A stretch of 64,000 nucleotides of DNA, taken from positions 434,001-498,000 of the forward strand of contig JAFZSA010000034.1 of NCBI GenBank assembly GCA_017619585.1, given 5' to 3'. The notes beneath the pieces are model-generated. The model was not told where the DNA came from and searched no databases. It saw nothing but the letters and a program-made list of their open reading frames with translations. The first letter of the stretch is position 1. Each line of letters starts with the position of its first letter. The translations under genes were made by a program, and so were the position numbers. This stretch comes from Bacteroidaceae bacterium (GTDB lineage Bacteria; Bacteroidota; Bacteroidia; Bacteroidales; Bacteroidaceae). Below, one piece after another: positions 52,326 to 61,522 of the stretch.

Positions 52326-54026
52326 TTACTCCACTTCATTGCAATAGACAAAGCCCATCCTGTCATAAAGTTTCTTCAACTGTGGCAGACGTGCTTTCCA
52401 GTTCTCGAAGTCCTTCTGCTCGGGGTTACACCACTGCACCTCGCTCATAGCACCCAAGCGAGGCAGCAACTGGAATAAGGCATGCTCGGGATAAGCCACA
52501 TGCTCGGTCCACAGGTTGCCCTGATAACCCAAAATGCAGTCGCTCTGCTCTTGCGTTAGTTCCTCTGGAATTAGAGGCTCGAAAGAGTATATCTTGCTGC
52601 AGGAAACCTGATAGCTATCGGTGGTTTGGGGTTGCTTTCTGTAATCCTTCAGCTGAGGATGATCCAGATAGGCATACACATTGGGACTCATAATAACACG
52701 ATGATTCTGCTTGGCAGCTGCGATACCACCTTTGGTTCCGCGCCAAGACATAACGATAGCGTTCTCTGTAAGTCCTCCAGCCAGAATCTCGTCCCAACCA
52801 ATGAGGCTACGTCCGCGAGAAGCCAGGAACTGCTCAATCTCGTGGTTGATGTAGGTCTGCAGCTTATTCTCGGCACTTCTGCCATCCTGATTTCCTCTTT
52901 GGTCACCGCCTTCGACCATAACATTCTCGGTTGTCAAGCCCAGTTCCTTAATCTTGGCCTGACACTTCGGACACTTCTGCCAACGGTCCTTGGGACATTC
53001 GTCGCCACCAATATGGATGTAGGGAGAGGGGAACACATCGCACAACTCGCCAAAGACGGTCTTCAGGAACTTTAATGTCTCAGGGTTACCGCCACAAAGC
53101 ACCTCGCGCATCACGCCCCAATGAGGAGCAACGGGATACGGACCACCTGTACAACCCAAGTTGGGGAATACGTGCAGAGCACTCTGCATATGGCCGGGCA
53201 TATCTATCTCAGGCACAACATTGATGTAACGCTCAGCTGCGTAGCGTACAATATCGCGACATTCGTCTTGTGTATAGTAACCACCATAAGGGATGTTATC
53301 GTAAATACGGAACTTTCCGGGACTGATGACGGTCTTCTCACGCACACTACCCTTCTTGGCCAAGTCGGGATAAGCCTTCACCTCGAAACGCCAGCCCTGA
53401 TCCTCCGTCAGATGCCAGTGGAACTGGTTGCAACCATGCAGAGCCATAGCATCCAAGAACTGCTTGATGAACTCTACACTGAAGAAATGACGACCGCAAT
53501 CCAGCAACACACCACGATAAGAGAAGCGCGGCTGGTCGGTTATCTGCACGAAGGGCATCTCCACACCCTTTGAGTCCTTTGTAACAGGAAGGCTCTTACG
53601 CAAAGTCTGAGCTGCGCGGAACAGACCCGCAGGCTCACAGGCACTCAGCAAGATACCTTTGGCATCAACACTAAGTGTATAAGCCTCCTTCTGCTGTTCG
53701 GTCATAGGAGCGATTTGCTTAGCTTTCTTACCCTTCTTGGCAGGAGCACTGATAGCCAGCTTGATTTGGGCTGCCTTATCTTCGGGTGTCAGTTGCAGTT
53801 GGATACCTGTAGCCTCCTTGACCCACTGCTGCAGGAACTCTGCCGTACGAGTTACTTCTGTATTGCTGCTGTCATAGGCAATACCCATACCTCCCTTCAG
53901 GGTAAACTGCTGGGTGGTGTCTGCCTTAACTTCCTTGGGCAGTGGAATGATGTTGTAGTTGGCCTTCTGGGCTGATGCCGTCAGGGCCGCGATACACACA
54001 AAAACAAATAATCTGAGTCTTTTCAT
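52326..54026 (-). CDS. Beta-N-acetylhexosaminidase, glycoside hydrolase family 20
   Basis: 566 residues. Signal MKRLRLFVFVCIAALTASAQ. GH20b domain (YNIIPLPKEV...GIQLQLTPED) and catalytic barrel (FSYRGVLLDCGRHFF, HWHLTEDQGWRFEVKAYP, EIDMPGHMQSAL, and the catalytic Asp-Glu in IHIGGDECPKDRW near 340). Removes terminal GlcNAc or GalNAc from glycans. No sorting tail, so it is probably periplasmic. Begins the run GH20, esterase, GH95 (24- and 8-base gaps), which together suit stepwise breakdown of acetylated, fucosylated glycans such as mucin. Confidence 0.95.
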   Translation of the reverse strand: MKRLRLFVFVCIAALTASAQKANYNIIPLPKEVKADTTQQFTLKGGMGIAYDSSNTEVTRTAEFLQQWVKEATGIQLQLTPEDKAAQIKLAISAPAKKGKKAKQIAPMTEQQKEAYTLSVDAKGILLSACEPAGLFRAAQTLRKSLPVTKDSKGVEMPFVQITDQPRFSYRGVLLDCGRHFFSVEFIKQFLDAMALHGCNQFHWHLTEDQGWRFEVKAYPDLAKKGSVREKTVISPGKFRIYDNIPYGGYYTQDECRDIVRYAAERYINVVPEIDMPGHMQSALHVFPNLGCTGGPYPVAPHWGVMREVLCGGNPETLKFLKTVFGELCDVFPSPYIHIGGDECPKDRWQKCPKCQAKIKELGLTTENVMVEGGDQRGNQDGRSAENKLQTYINHEIEQFLASRGRSLIGWDEILAGGLTENAIVMSWRGTKGGIAAAKQNHRVIMSPNVYAYLDHPQLKDYRKQPQTTDSYQVSCSKIYSFEPLIPEELTQEQSDCILGYQGNLWTEHVAYPEHALFQLLPRLGAMSEVQWCNPEQKDFENWKARLPQLKKLYDRMGFVYCNEVE

Positions 54027-54153
54027 AAAGCGATAAAAGGTTATAAAATTGATGTTTTTATACGTTATTTGGCAGCAAAAGTACGAAAATAATTTATAAA
54101 TAATGTAACTTTACCCCCTGAAAACTATAAATCACACACTAAATCATATTATT

Positions 54154-55500
54154 ATGGCTTACCAAGAAGTGAAGACAACCGGTTATGGAACACGCGTAGG
54201 AAGCTCCTTCAAAGGAATCTTCTCAGGTCTCATCCTCTTCTGCCTTGCCACAGCACTGTTGTGGTGGAACGAGGGACGAGCCGTTAAGACAGACAAGATG
54301 CTGAACGATGCAGAAAAGGCTTGCGTTGAGATGGAGAACCCCAACAAGAAAGACGCCTCACTGGAGGGTGAACTGGTTTGTGCCACAGCTCTAGCAACAA
54401 CGGAAGATTCTCTTACAGACAACCAATTTGGCATAGGTGCCAAAGCTATTGCACTGAAGCGTAGAGTTGAATACTACCAGTGGGTTGAGCATGCACAGGA
54501 GAAAAGGGAGGACAAGCTTGGTGGCAAAGAGGTTGTCACAACTACATATACCTATTCCAAGGAATGGACTCCCCAGCCCGTAGAGTCTGCCGAATTTAAG
54601 GATCCGGCATACCAACAGAAGAACATGGTGCTGACAACCGTAGAGCCCGAGGAAGTATGGGCTGCAAACGTTTCTTTTGGTGCCTATAAGCTGAATGACG
54701 GATTGATTAATTGCATCTCGTCAAACGAGCCTTATGATTTGGCCATAAACGAGGATATGCTGAAGGAACTGGATAGAAATGCCAAGGAAGCATACGAACG
54801 TTTTTACGGTCGTGCCAAGACAGCCCAAGAACCCGAACAGCCAACAGCTGCCACAGATTCCGTAAAGGCCGCAAACGATTCCATCCAGGCTATTAATGAT
54901 TCTATTCAGGCTGCCACAGACAGTCTGCTGGCTAATGCCGGCAACAAGGTTGCATTGGAATATATACATCAGGCTGGCAATATGCTGTACTACGGACGTG
55001 TACCCGGCTCCCCCGAAATAGGCGATGTGCGAGTAACCTGGGAGGTTATTGTGCCTGCCAAAGTGACCATCATCTCACAGGTAGACGGCGATACCTTCAA
55101 GCCCTTCAAGGCTAGGAACGGAAAGCGTTTCCAGACCCTTGTGATGGGCAAAAAGGATGCTGCAGAGATCTTTGAGGCTGAACATGAAGCCAACAATATG
55201 CTGACATGGATTCTGCGTATTATAGGAATTCTCCTTATCATTGCCGGTCTGAGAGGCATTTTGGCTATCTTTGAGACCATTCTGAAGGTTGTCCCCTTCG
55301 TTGCCAACATCTTCGGATTCGGAGTGGGAATTGTCTGCTTTGTGGTTGGCCTGGTTTGGTCGCTCATCATCATAGCATTGGCCTGGCTGTTCTACCGACC
55401 TCTTATCGGTATTGCCCTGCTGGCTATTGCAGGCTTCCTCATTTGGGTATTTGCCTTTAAAGGAAAGGAGAAACTAAAACAACTGACAAACAAGCAGTAA
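54154..55500 (+). CDS. TMEM43 (LUMA) family membrane protein
   Basis: 448 residues. First membrane helix at about 22-40 (GIFSGLILFCLATALLWWNEGRAV), a large loop domain (about 45-320), then three or four helices at the C-terminus (ILRIIGILLIIAGLRGILAI, FGFGVGIVCFVVGLVWSLIIIALAWLFY, IGIALLAIAGFLIWVF), the TMEM43 layout. A bacterial relative of the animal nuclear-envelope protein; function unknown. A DSVKAANDSIQAINDSIQAATDS low-complexity repeat lies in the loop. Monocistronic with a terminator at 55504. Confidence 0.85.
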   Translation: MAYQEVKTTGYGTRVGSSFKGIFSGLILFCLATALLWWNEGRAVKTDKMLNDAEKACVEMENPNKKDASLEGELVCATALATTEDSLTDNQFGIGAKAIALKRRVEYYQWVEHAQEKREDKLGGKEVVTTTYTYSKEWTPQPVESAEFKDPAYQQKNMVLTTVEPEEVWAANVSFGAYKLNDGLINCISSNEPYDLAINEDMLKELDRNAKEAYERFYGRAKTAQEPEQPTAATDSVKAANDSIQAINDSIQAATDSLLANAGNKVALEYIHQAGNMLYYGRVPGSPEIGDVRVTWEVIVPAKVTIISQVDGDTFKPFKARNGKRFQTLVMGKKDAAEIFEAEHEANNMLTWILRIIGILLIIAGLRGILAIFETILKVVPFVANIFGFGVGIVCFVVGLVWSLIIIALAWLFYRPLIGIALLAIAGFLIWVFAFKGKEKLKQLTNKQ

Positions 55501-55503
55501 ATG

Positions 55504-55541
55504 ATGAGAGCTTGCCCAGCGGGACAAGCTCTCTTTTTATT
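55504..55541 (+). terminator. Terminator after the TMEM43-like gene
   Basis: agagcttg-cccagcggga-caagctct stem, then ctttttattttt. It lies 4 bases after the stop and just before the converging SGNH gene. Confidence 0.85.
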
Positions 55542-55542
55542 T

Positions 55543-58500
55543 TTACTTTATGGCAACCTTTTTGCCGCCAATGATATTGACACCACGTTGGGCTTTTGCT
55601 ATACTCTGACCCGTTATGTTGTAAACAGAAGTACTACCAGAGTCCTTATTGGAATCAGGAAGGTGCTCCAAGCCCACAACCTCATCAACAACCATTCTAA
55701 CCGTATTGGTACTCTGCGCAAGGTTCTCCAGTCCACCCTCTGCATCCATGGGGACATAGATTTCCAAGCTGGATTTCAGCATCTTACCATTGCAATGGGC
55801 AGTTACCTCATCGGGCGTCATGGCAGAACGCCAGAACACAAGCTCAGACACATCACGTGTAGAGCCGCCTAGCACCACTTCCTGAACATCGCCCAGACGT
55901 TCGTCAAGAACTCCTGCACTGACTTTATCCAGATAAAGCAGAGTGCGCTTCTGGGCATAGTAGCTGGTAAGTGTGATATTGTGCCAATTGGTATCCGTAA
56001 TGGCTTTGGTGCTGGTAAGGGTTCCACCCGATGGAGTAGCAAGGCGCACATAACCATCAGGCGTAATGGTCACTGTTACATCTCCAACAGAACAACGTAC
56101 ACGCAACACCTGTCCCTGTCCACCCTTTACACGGGCAGTAACAGTAAAGGGATGCGTAGTCCCTTCGGGGTTGAAATGTACAGTCTTTTCCTCTGTCAGC
56201 CTCATGCTCTTGGTAGTAGTACGCTTAGGCATAGCTTTCCCTGCCTTCAGAGCATCAAAGAGAGAAGGAATCATAGAGCAGAAGAACTCGTAATGACCCT
56301 CGGTATTCTGATGATAAGTATCTGACACATAGCCGTCAGCCCATGTGCCGTCGCCTTTGTCAATGGATCCCAGGCAATTGAAAGAAGGCACGTCCCACTC
56401 ATGGATAAGCAGATTCAGTTTCTTTACATAACTGTAGTCGCTTGCATTATAGTCGCCACGTGTATAATTGTTCATAACCACAGGAATCTTACCATCGGCA
56501 CGAACCATCTTAATAAGTTTCAGCATATTATCTCTCCACTGAGTAAAGATGGCATTCTGGTCGCTGGCCCCGTGAATTCCCTCGTTGCCCAAAGAAAGAC
56601 CGAAGATAACATAACGACCGAAGTCACGAATCAAATCATCATACCTACCCAATAAAGCATTAGTGGTATTACCACCGATAGATACATTAGAAGTATAGAA
56701 ACGTGTATCTGACAATCCCTTCTCATAACGCTGAATCAGATGCTGACCATACAGATAACGATAGCCCTTGTAATCCGTTGCGCCCTGACCGTTGGCTACA
56801 CTGGAACCGAAGACCGAGATGCGATTCTCATCGATGGGAGCAGAGATATTGTAGACACCGTTTGCCATATCCACCGTAATGGTGTAGGTACCTGCGTTCT
56901 GGTAGATATTCTCAACGTCCTGACCGTTTGATGCCATGCCCAGAACATATCGTGAAGAGGCGTTCTTGAGACGCTTGATGGCCAGATTATCCGTATTGTT
57001 CAAGGCAAAGTACATAGTCTTGTCCACCCACTGCTGCGAGGCAGTCTCCTTCAGTGTTATCTCAGACTCCCATACGCCATTTGCCTTGTATGCTATCTGG
57101 GGATTACCTGCTCCAATATTACCCCTTACATGCATGGTTACAGGCAGCACTTCAACTGTCTGATTGTTGGCATTCACGGTAATACGGGCCACGCAGTCCT
57201 TCTCTACACTGAAAGCCACAGGAGCCTCATCGCCTGCAACATCAAAGGTGCCGTCACCTGTACTGGAGAGTACGACATCTCCGTCAGGTGTCTTTCCGGT
57301 AAGTTGGAACGTTCCCTTGGTCAGTCTGGCATAAGTCTGATATGTATTGGAACCAACATTCTTGAACATAGCATCTTCGGCATTGCCGGAAAGTGTCAGC
57401 TCTGTCAATTCCAATGGCTCTTCGGGACGCACACCACCCGTATATTCCTCCACTTTCATGACACTGATATGCGCCATACCTGTCACACGCTGGAAGTTGA
57501 CAACAATCTCGCCCTTACGGTTAGGATAGATGTAGTCTGTTATGAGGATGTTACGGACATTGCCATTGTTACCCTCACCGCCTACGCTGTTGCCTGATGT
57601 CACCTGACCACCACTCCATGTACGTTGCCCCTCTATATTGTACTGGGTAATGCGGTTGTCTGTATGATTACGGGAACCGTAAATGTAGAGCTTGTAGCAA
57701 TTGTCAACGTTCAGATTGGTGAACTTAAAGGGGCGACAGTCTCCGTTATCAATGAACATATAGTCCTCTGTAGCTGTCTGTATGGCCAGGTCACCCAACA
57801 TCTCCTCCGATGGACTGTTGTTACCACCCGCGCTGATGCCGTTGGTGTATTGGTTGCATGTTGTTACCAGTCGGTATTTTGATGTTGTACTTCCTGCGGC
57901 ATTCCTCATTGCAACAGTCTTGGCCGTAATAGTGTTGCTGGAACTACTACCCGATGAGAGATTCGTCCAGTAGTTGCCATTCTTGTCCTTGGCAGTAGTC
58001 TGACGTCCGCGTGATGTATTACTGGTCTCACCAAAATCGATATAGAATCTCTGTGTCAATTTCAATTCCTGATGAGGACGTGCCAAGTCACCCAGCTCAA
58101 CTACCTTCATGCAGTTCAGGTACACCATAGCACCCTTTGTCTTCTTGCAGATAGTAAGGTCTATATTGCCTATACTGTCAGGGAATACGGGTTCGGAAAC
58201 CAGAATCTTGTTGTTATTGCCATTATACCCTCCATCACCTATCTGAGTACCGCCCATCTGCATCTCGCCTGTCCAGACATTCTCACCGCTGAAGGTAAAG
58301 TAGGCTGAACGCTCGTCTGTAGAGGTACGGCTTCCGAAGCTATAAAACTGGTATGCCTTCTCGGGATTCAAACCGGTAAAGTGCAGCACGCCATAGTCCT
58401 GAGAGCCCTCCATAAAGATATAGTCCTGAGTAGCTGACTGAATGGCCAAATCGCCCAACAGTGCCTTTTTGGGCGACTGCAAGCCTCCATTACTATAGCC

Positions 58501-58788
58501 ATTGGTTGAGAAGGTGGTTCCTAGCTGCAGGACAATGCTGGAAGAAGTACCATCGGCACAGACAAGGTCTGTCTGCGTAAGGGCATAAGCTTTATCAGGC
58601 GCAGCGGTTCCCTTACCGTGCAGGTTATTCCACTTATTGCCGTTGGAATCCGTATCGGTCAGAAACCCTTGGTTGGTAACATTGTTCTGACCGAAGTCAA
58701 CATAAAAAACACGTTCTTCTGTTTGTGCCAGGGCACTGCATGCCAACAAGGCAAGCATGGCCGTCAGCATTTTAATTCTCTTTGTCAT
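55543..58788 (-). CDS. Large secreted SGNH-hydrolase protein with duplicated N-terminal module
   Basis: 1081 residues from the ATG at 58786-58788 (MTKRIKMLTAMLALLACSALAQ signal). Order: two homologous modules of about 200 residues (RVFYVDFGQNN..., RFYIDFGETSN..., sharing LGDLAIQSATQDYIFM / LGDLAIQTATEDYMFI); a SusE/F-like glucan-binding block (about 460-670); an SGNH domain (ISVFGSSVANGQGATD with Ser near 687, GLSLGNEG, DTYHQNTEGH with Asp and His); a LamG-like domain (VHFNPEGTTHPFTVTARVKGG...); and the tail VYNITGQSI...GGKKVAIK. Likely a surface esterase anchored to a polysaccharide. Substrate unknown. Confidence 0.82.
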   Translation of the reverse strand: MTKRIKMLTAMLALLACSALAQTEERVFYVDFGQNNVTNQGFLTDTDSNGNKWNNLHGKGTAAPDKAYALTQTDLVCADGTSSSIVLQLGTTFSTNGYSNGGLQSPKKALLGDLAIQSATQDYIFMEGSQDYGVLHFTGLNPEKAYQFYSFGSRTSTDERSAYFTFSGENVWTGEMQMGGTQIGDGGYNGNNNKILVSEPVFPDSIGNIDLTICKKTKGAMVYLNCMKVVELGDLARPHQELKLTQRFYIDFGETSNTSRGRQTTAKDKNGNYWTNLSSGSSSSNTITAKTVAMRNAAGSTTSKYRLVTTCNQYTNGISAGGNNSPSEEMLGDLAIQTATEDYMFIDNGDCRPFKFTNLNVDNCYKLYIYGSRNHTDNRITQYNIEGQRTWSGGQVTSGNSVGGEGNNGNVRNILITDYIYPNRKGEIVVNFQRVTGMAHISVMKVEEYTGGVRPEEPLELTELTLSGNAEDAMFKNVGSNTYQTYARLTKGTFQLTGKTPDGDVVLSSTGDGTFDVAGDEAPVAFSVEKDCVARITVNANNQTVEVLPVTMHVRGNIGAGNPQIAYKANGVWESEITLKETASQQWVDKTMYFALNNTDNLAIKRLKNASSRYVLGMASNGQDVENIYQNAGTYTITVDMANGVYNISAPIDENRISVFGSSVANGQGATDYKGYRYLYGQHLIQRYEKGLSDTRFYTSNVSIGGNTTNALLGRYDDLIRDFGRYVIFGLSLGNEGIHGASDQNAIFTQWRDNMLKLIKMVRADGKIPVVMNNYTRGDYNASDYSYVKKLNLLIHEWDVPSFNCLGSIDKGDGTWADGYVSDTYHQNTEGHYEFFCSMIPSLFDALKAGKAMPKRTTTKSMRLTEEKTVHFNPEGTTHPFTVTARVKGGQGQVLRVRCSVGDVTVTITPDGYVRLATPSGGTLTSTKAITDTNWHNITLTSYYAQKRTLLYLDKVSAGVLDERLGDVQEVVLGGSTRDVSELVFWRSAMTPDEVTAHCNGKMLKSSLEIYVPMDAEGGLENLAQSTNTVRMVVDEVVGLEHLPDSNKDSGSTSVYNITGQSIAKAQRGVNIIGGKKVAIK

Positions 58789-58801
58789 AATGGATTGGTT
58801 A

Positions 58802-58976
58802 TTATACTTCAAGATTGGTTATTGGTTATTGATTATTGGTTATTGGTTATTGATTATTGGTTATCGGTTATCGGTTATCGGATTTTGCTCTTTGAATTTT
58901 GAATTTTGCTCTTTGAAGTTTGAATTTTGCTCTTTGAATTTTGAATTTCCCCTCCCCTCGGGGAGCCGGAGGGGGC
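58802..58976. repeat. GGTTATT and TTTGAATTTTG tandem tracts ending in a GC-rich palindrome
   Basis: Nine or more ggttattgattatt units, then ctttgaattttgaatttt units to 58949, then cctcccctcggggagccggaggggg (58951-58975), the same palindrome as at 4027. It ends just before the stop of the nucleoside kinase. Confidence 0.8.
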
Positions 58977-58977
58977 A

Positions 58978-60678
58978 TTAATACTTAAATGAGCTTCCTC
59001 CTGCAAACTCACGCAACAGAGAAGTCGGTGGAACCTGATTGCCGGGAATACCACGGAAGTAGTTCAGGAACTTACGCAATCTGGTTGCCTCGGCATATTC
59101 AACAGCACGTTCAGGAACCTGCTCAAGGATGGGCAGCACCCTGTCGCGGATAACACCCAATTCATAGAGAAGGGCACTGTTGAAGGTTGCGTCAGCCAAC
59201 TCCTGATAGGGGAAAATCCACTTCTCCTCGCCAGCCTTCACACTGGGACAGCGCCTGATGGTCTCTACTGCCGAATAACCACGGTATCGGAAGTCACGAA
59301 GGATACGACGCACCAACCGTATATCAACTGTTGAGATATGGTTGTGGTCGTCCAGCTGTATAGTGGTAAGGGCAGAGACATACATACGATACTTCTGCTC
59401 CTCAGGAATCTGCTGTGTAAGAATGGGATTCAACGCATGGTTTCCTTCCAGAATGATAACATCAGTTGGACCTATCTGCAACTTACGGCCTTCGTACACA
59501 CGTTTGCCCGTCGGGAAATCATATCTGGGCAGTTCAACCTCCTCGCCTCGCAGAATAGCATTCATCTGCTCATTGAAGAGCTTCGTATCCACAGCCCCGA
59601 TACATTCAAAGTCGTACTCACCATTCTCATCCTTGGGAGTATCCACACGGTTTACAAAATAGTCATCCGTGCTCAGGGTATAGGGACGCAGTCCGCAGGC
59701 CATCATCAAGATTGCCAGACGTTTGGCCGTTGTTGTCTTTCCGCTACTACTGGGACCTGCAATCAGTACCAGACGGGCTTTACGGAGGGCTATCTCATCA
59801 GCAATATCCGAGAGTCTCTTTGCCTGCAGTGCCTCACTGACGTTGATGAGGTCTGTTGCTCTTCCTGCCAAGATAGCCTTGTTGAATTCTCCTACTGTAC
59901 GGACACGCAAGATATCCTGCCACTGTTGGTGCTCGCGTATTACACCCAGCATCTTCTTCTGCTCCACGAATGTCTCCAGTACCGAAGGATCTTTTTCATT
60001 AGGAATTCGGAGGAGAAGACCATCATAGAACGGTGTCAGGCTGAAAAGGTGCAACAGACCGGTATGGGTAAGCAGAGGACCATAGAAATAATCTATGCTA
60101 CTATCTAACTTATAATAATAGGTATAAAGACTGTCCTGACTCTCCAGAAGCTGTACCTTACTGGTCATGCCCCTACTTTGGAAAATTGCAATAGCATCCT
60201 CTATAGGACACTGAATGCGATGGATGGGCATATCGGCATCAATAATCTCTTGCATACGATTACTGATACGCTCCACATCAGCGGGCTGAACGGCTCTACC
60301 TACACGCAACTCACAATAATAGCCCCTGCTTACCGGAGCACCTATAATGAGCTGACCTTGCGGAAAGAGGTCTTCGACAGCCTTTGCCAACACAAAGAAC
60401 AAAGTCCTGGTATAAGTACGCATACCACTAGGACTATGCAGACTCAGGAAGTTCACGTCTTTGTTGTTATAGAACCTGTAGTTCATTCCCTGAACCTTAT
60501 TGTTGACACAGGCACAAACCGGTCCGTAAGACATATCAAAGGCCGCAGCCTCGAACACCTCAGAGAGTGTGCTCCCAAACGGAACGCTTATCATCTCGCC
60601 GGTGTTCTTGCAACGTATGTGCACCAATCTTACTTTCTGTTCCTCGTTCTCTTTGTATGCTGTGCTGGTATAATCCAT
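58978..60678 (-). CDS. Nucleoside kinase (uridine kinase-like with TGS/ThrRS-SAD N-terminus)
   Basis: 566 residues. N-terminal TGS and second-additional-domain-like region (KNTGEMISVPFGSTLSEVFEAA, and PIHRIQCPIEDAIAIF), then a P-loop kinase with LIAGPSSSGKTTTAKR near residue 305, STDDYFVNRVDTPKDENGEYDFE and EGNHALNP. Relatives phosphorylate uridine or cytidine; the fused SAD domain is typical of this Bacteroidetes and clostridial family. It ends in the SSFKY tail. It starts 12 bases after the sirtuin stop. Confidence 0.92.
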   Translation of the reverse strand: MDYTSTAYKENEEQKVRLVHIRCKNTGEMISVPFGSTLSEVFEAAAFDMSYGPVCACVNNKVQGMNYRFYNNKDVNFLSLHSPSGMRTYTRTLFFVLAKAVEDLFPQGQLIIGAPVSRGYYCELRVGRAVQPADVERISNRMQEIIDADMPIHRIQCPIEDAIAIFQSRGMTSKVQLLESQDSLYTYYYKLDSSIDYFYGPLLTHTGLLHLFSLTPFYDGLLLRIPNEKDPSVLETFVEQKKMLGVIREHQQWQDILRVRTVGEFNKAILAGRATDLINVSEALQAKRLSDIADEIALRKARLVLIAGPSSSGKTTTAKRLAILMMACGLRPYTLSTDDYFVNRVDTPKDENGEYDFECIGAVDTKLFNEQMNAILRGEEVELPRYDFPTGKRVYEGRKLQIGPTDVIILEGNHALNPILTQQIPEEQKYRMYVSALTTIQLDDHNHISTVDIRLVRRILRDFRYRGYSAVETIRRCPSVKAGEEKWIFPYQELADATFNSALLYELGVIRDRVLPILEQVPERAVEYAEATRLRKFLNYFRGIPGNQVPPTSLLREFAGGSSFKY

Positions 60679-60690
60679 GTATCTTGTCTG

Positions 60691-61401
60691 TTACTGTTGC
60701 TTCAAGGGTTTTCCTATCTCTTCCATAAGTTCCTGCATCCCCTGACTGGCTCCTTTCATGATATGACGGAAGGGTCTGTCAGCATTCCACTGAACAGGCT
60801 TAGGATCTATCAGATAGATAGGGGTCGTTGCGGGTACGTATTGTGTAAGTCCTGCTGCAGGATAGACATTCAGACTGGTTCCTATAATAATAAAGATATC
60901 GGCCTTCATACATTCCACGGCAGCACGCTCTATCTCTGGAACTGCTTCGCCGAACCACACGATAAAGGGGCGCAACTGACTGCCGTCTTCGGCACAATCG
61001 CCCATCTTAACAACAAGATGCTCTTTATCAAGGGTACGGATGCAACGCGCATCATTAGGATTACGGCTGCTGGTAACCTTCATCAGTTCGCCATGCAGAT
61101 GAATCACATTGGTACTGCCAGCTCTTTCGTGCAGGTCATCTACGTTCTGGGTGACAACCGTCACATCGTATTTCTTCTCCAGTTCCGCTACCAGGCGGTG
61201 ACCCAGACAAGGTTCCTTCTGTAGAATCTGTACGCGCAGATTATTATAGAAATCTGTCACCATCTTCGGATTACGCATCCAGCCCTCAGGCGTAGCCACG
61301 TCTTCCACATTATACTGATCCCACAATCCGCCACTGTCGCGAAACGTGCTGACACCGCTTTCAGCACTCATACCAGCCCCTGTTAACACAACAATTTTCA
61401 T
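60691..61401 (-). CDS. NAD-dependent protein deacylase (sirtuin)
   Basis: 236 residues from the ATG at 61399-61401 (MKIVVLTGAGMSAESG), the conserved start; a 43-codon upward extension in the frame is A/T noise. Motifs: GAGMSAESGVSTFRDSGGLW, TQNVDDLHERAGS, HLHG, FIVWFGEAVP, and GTSLNVYPAAG. The usual two CxxC zinc pairs are incomplete (only single Cys in DARCIRTL and MGDCAED), as in some SIRT5-like Bacteroidetes enzymes, so a zinc site may be lacking. Removes acyl groups from lysine using NAD. Confidence 0.92.
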   Translation of the reverse strand: MKIVVLTGAGMSAESGVSTFRDSGGLWDQYNVEDVATPEGWMRNPKMVTDFYNNLRVQILQKEPCLGHRLVAELEKKYDVTVVTQNVDDLHERAGSTNVIHLHGELMKVTSSRNPNDARCIRTLDKEHLVVKMGDCAEDGSQLRPFIVWFGEAVPEIERAAVECMKADIFIIIGTSLNVYPAAGLTQYVPATTPIYLIDPKPVQWNADRPFRHIMKGASQGMQELMEEIGKPLKQQ

Positions 61402-61522
61402 AAAACCTTGTCTCTTTATATAATAATAATGTGCAAAAATAATAAAAAAATTGTTACTATTGCCTTTCAGATAAATAAAATGTATTAATTTTGCGCCGCA
61501 TAATAGTAAATGTATTCTAAGA

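Noticed and set aside
58802..58890. Origin-like iterons in the GGTTATT tract
   Set aside because: Irregular units, no DnaA boxes or replication genes nearby; one of many border tracts.
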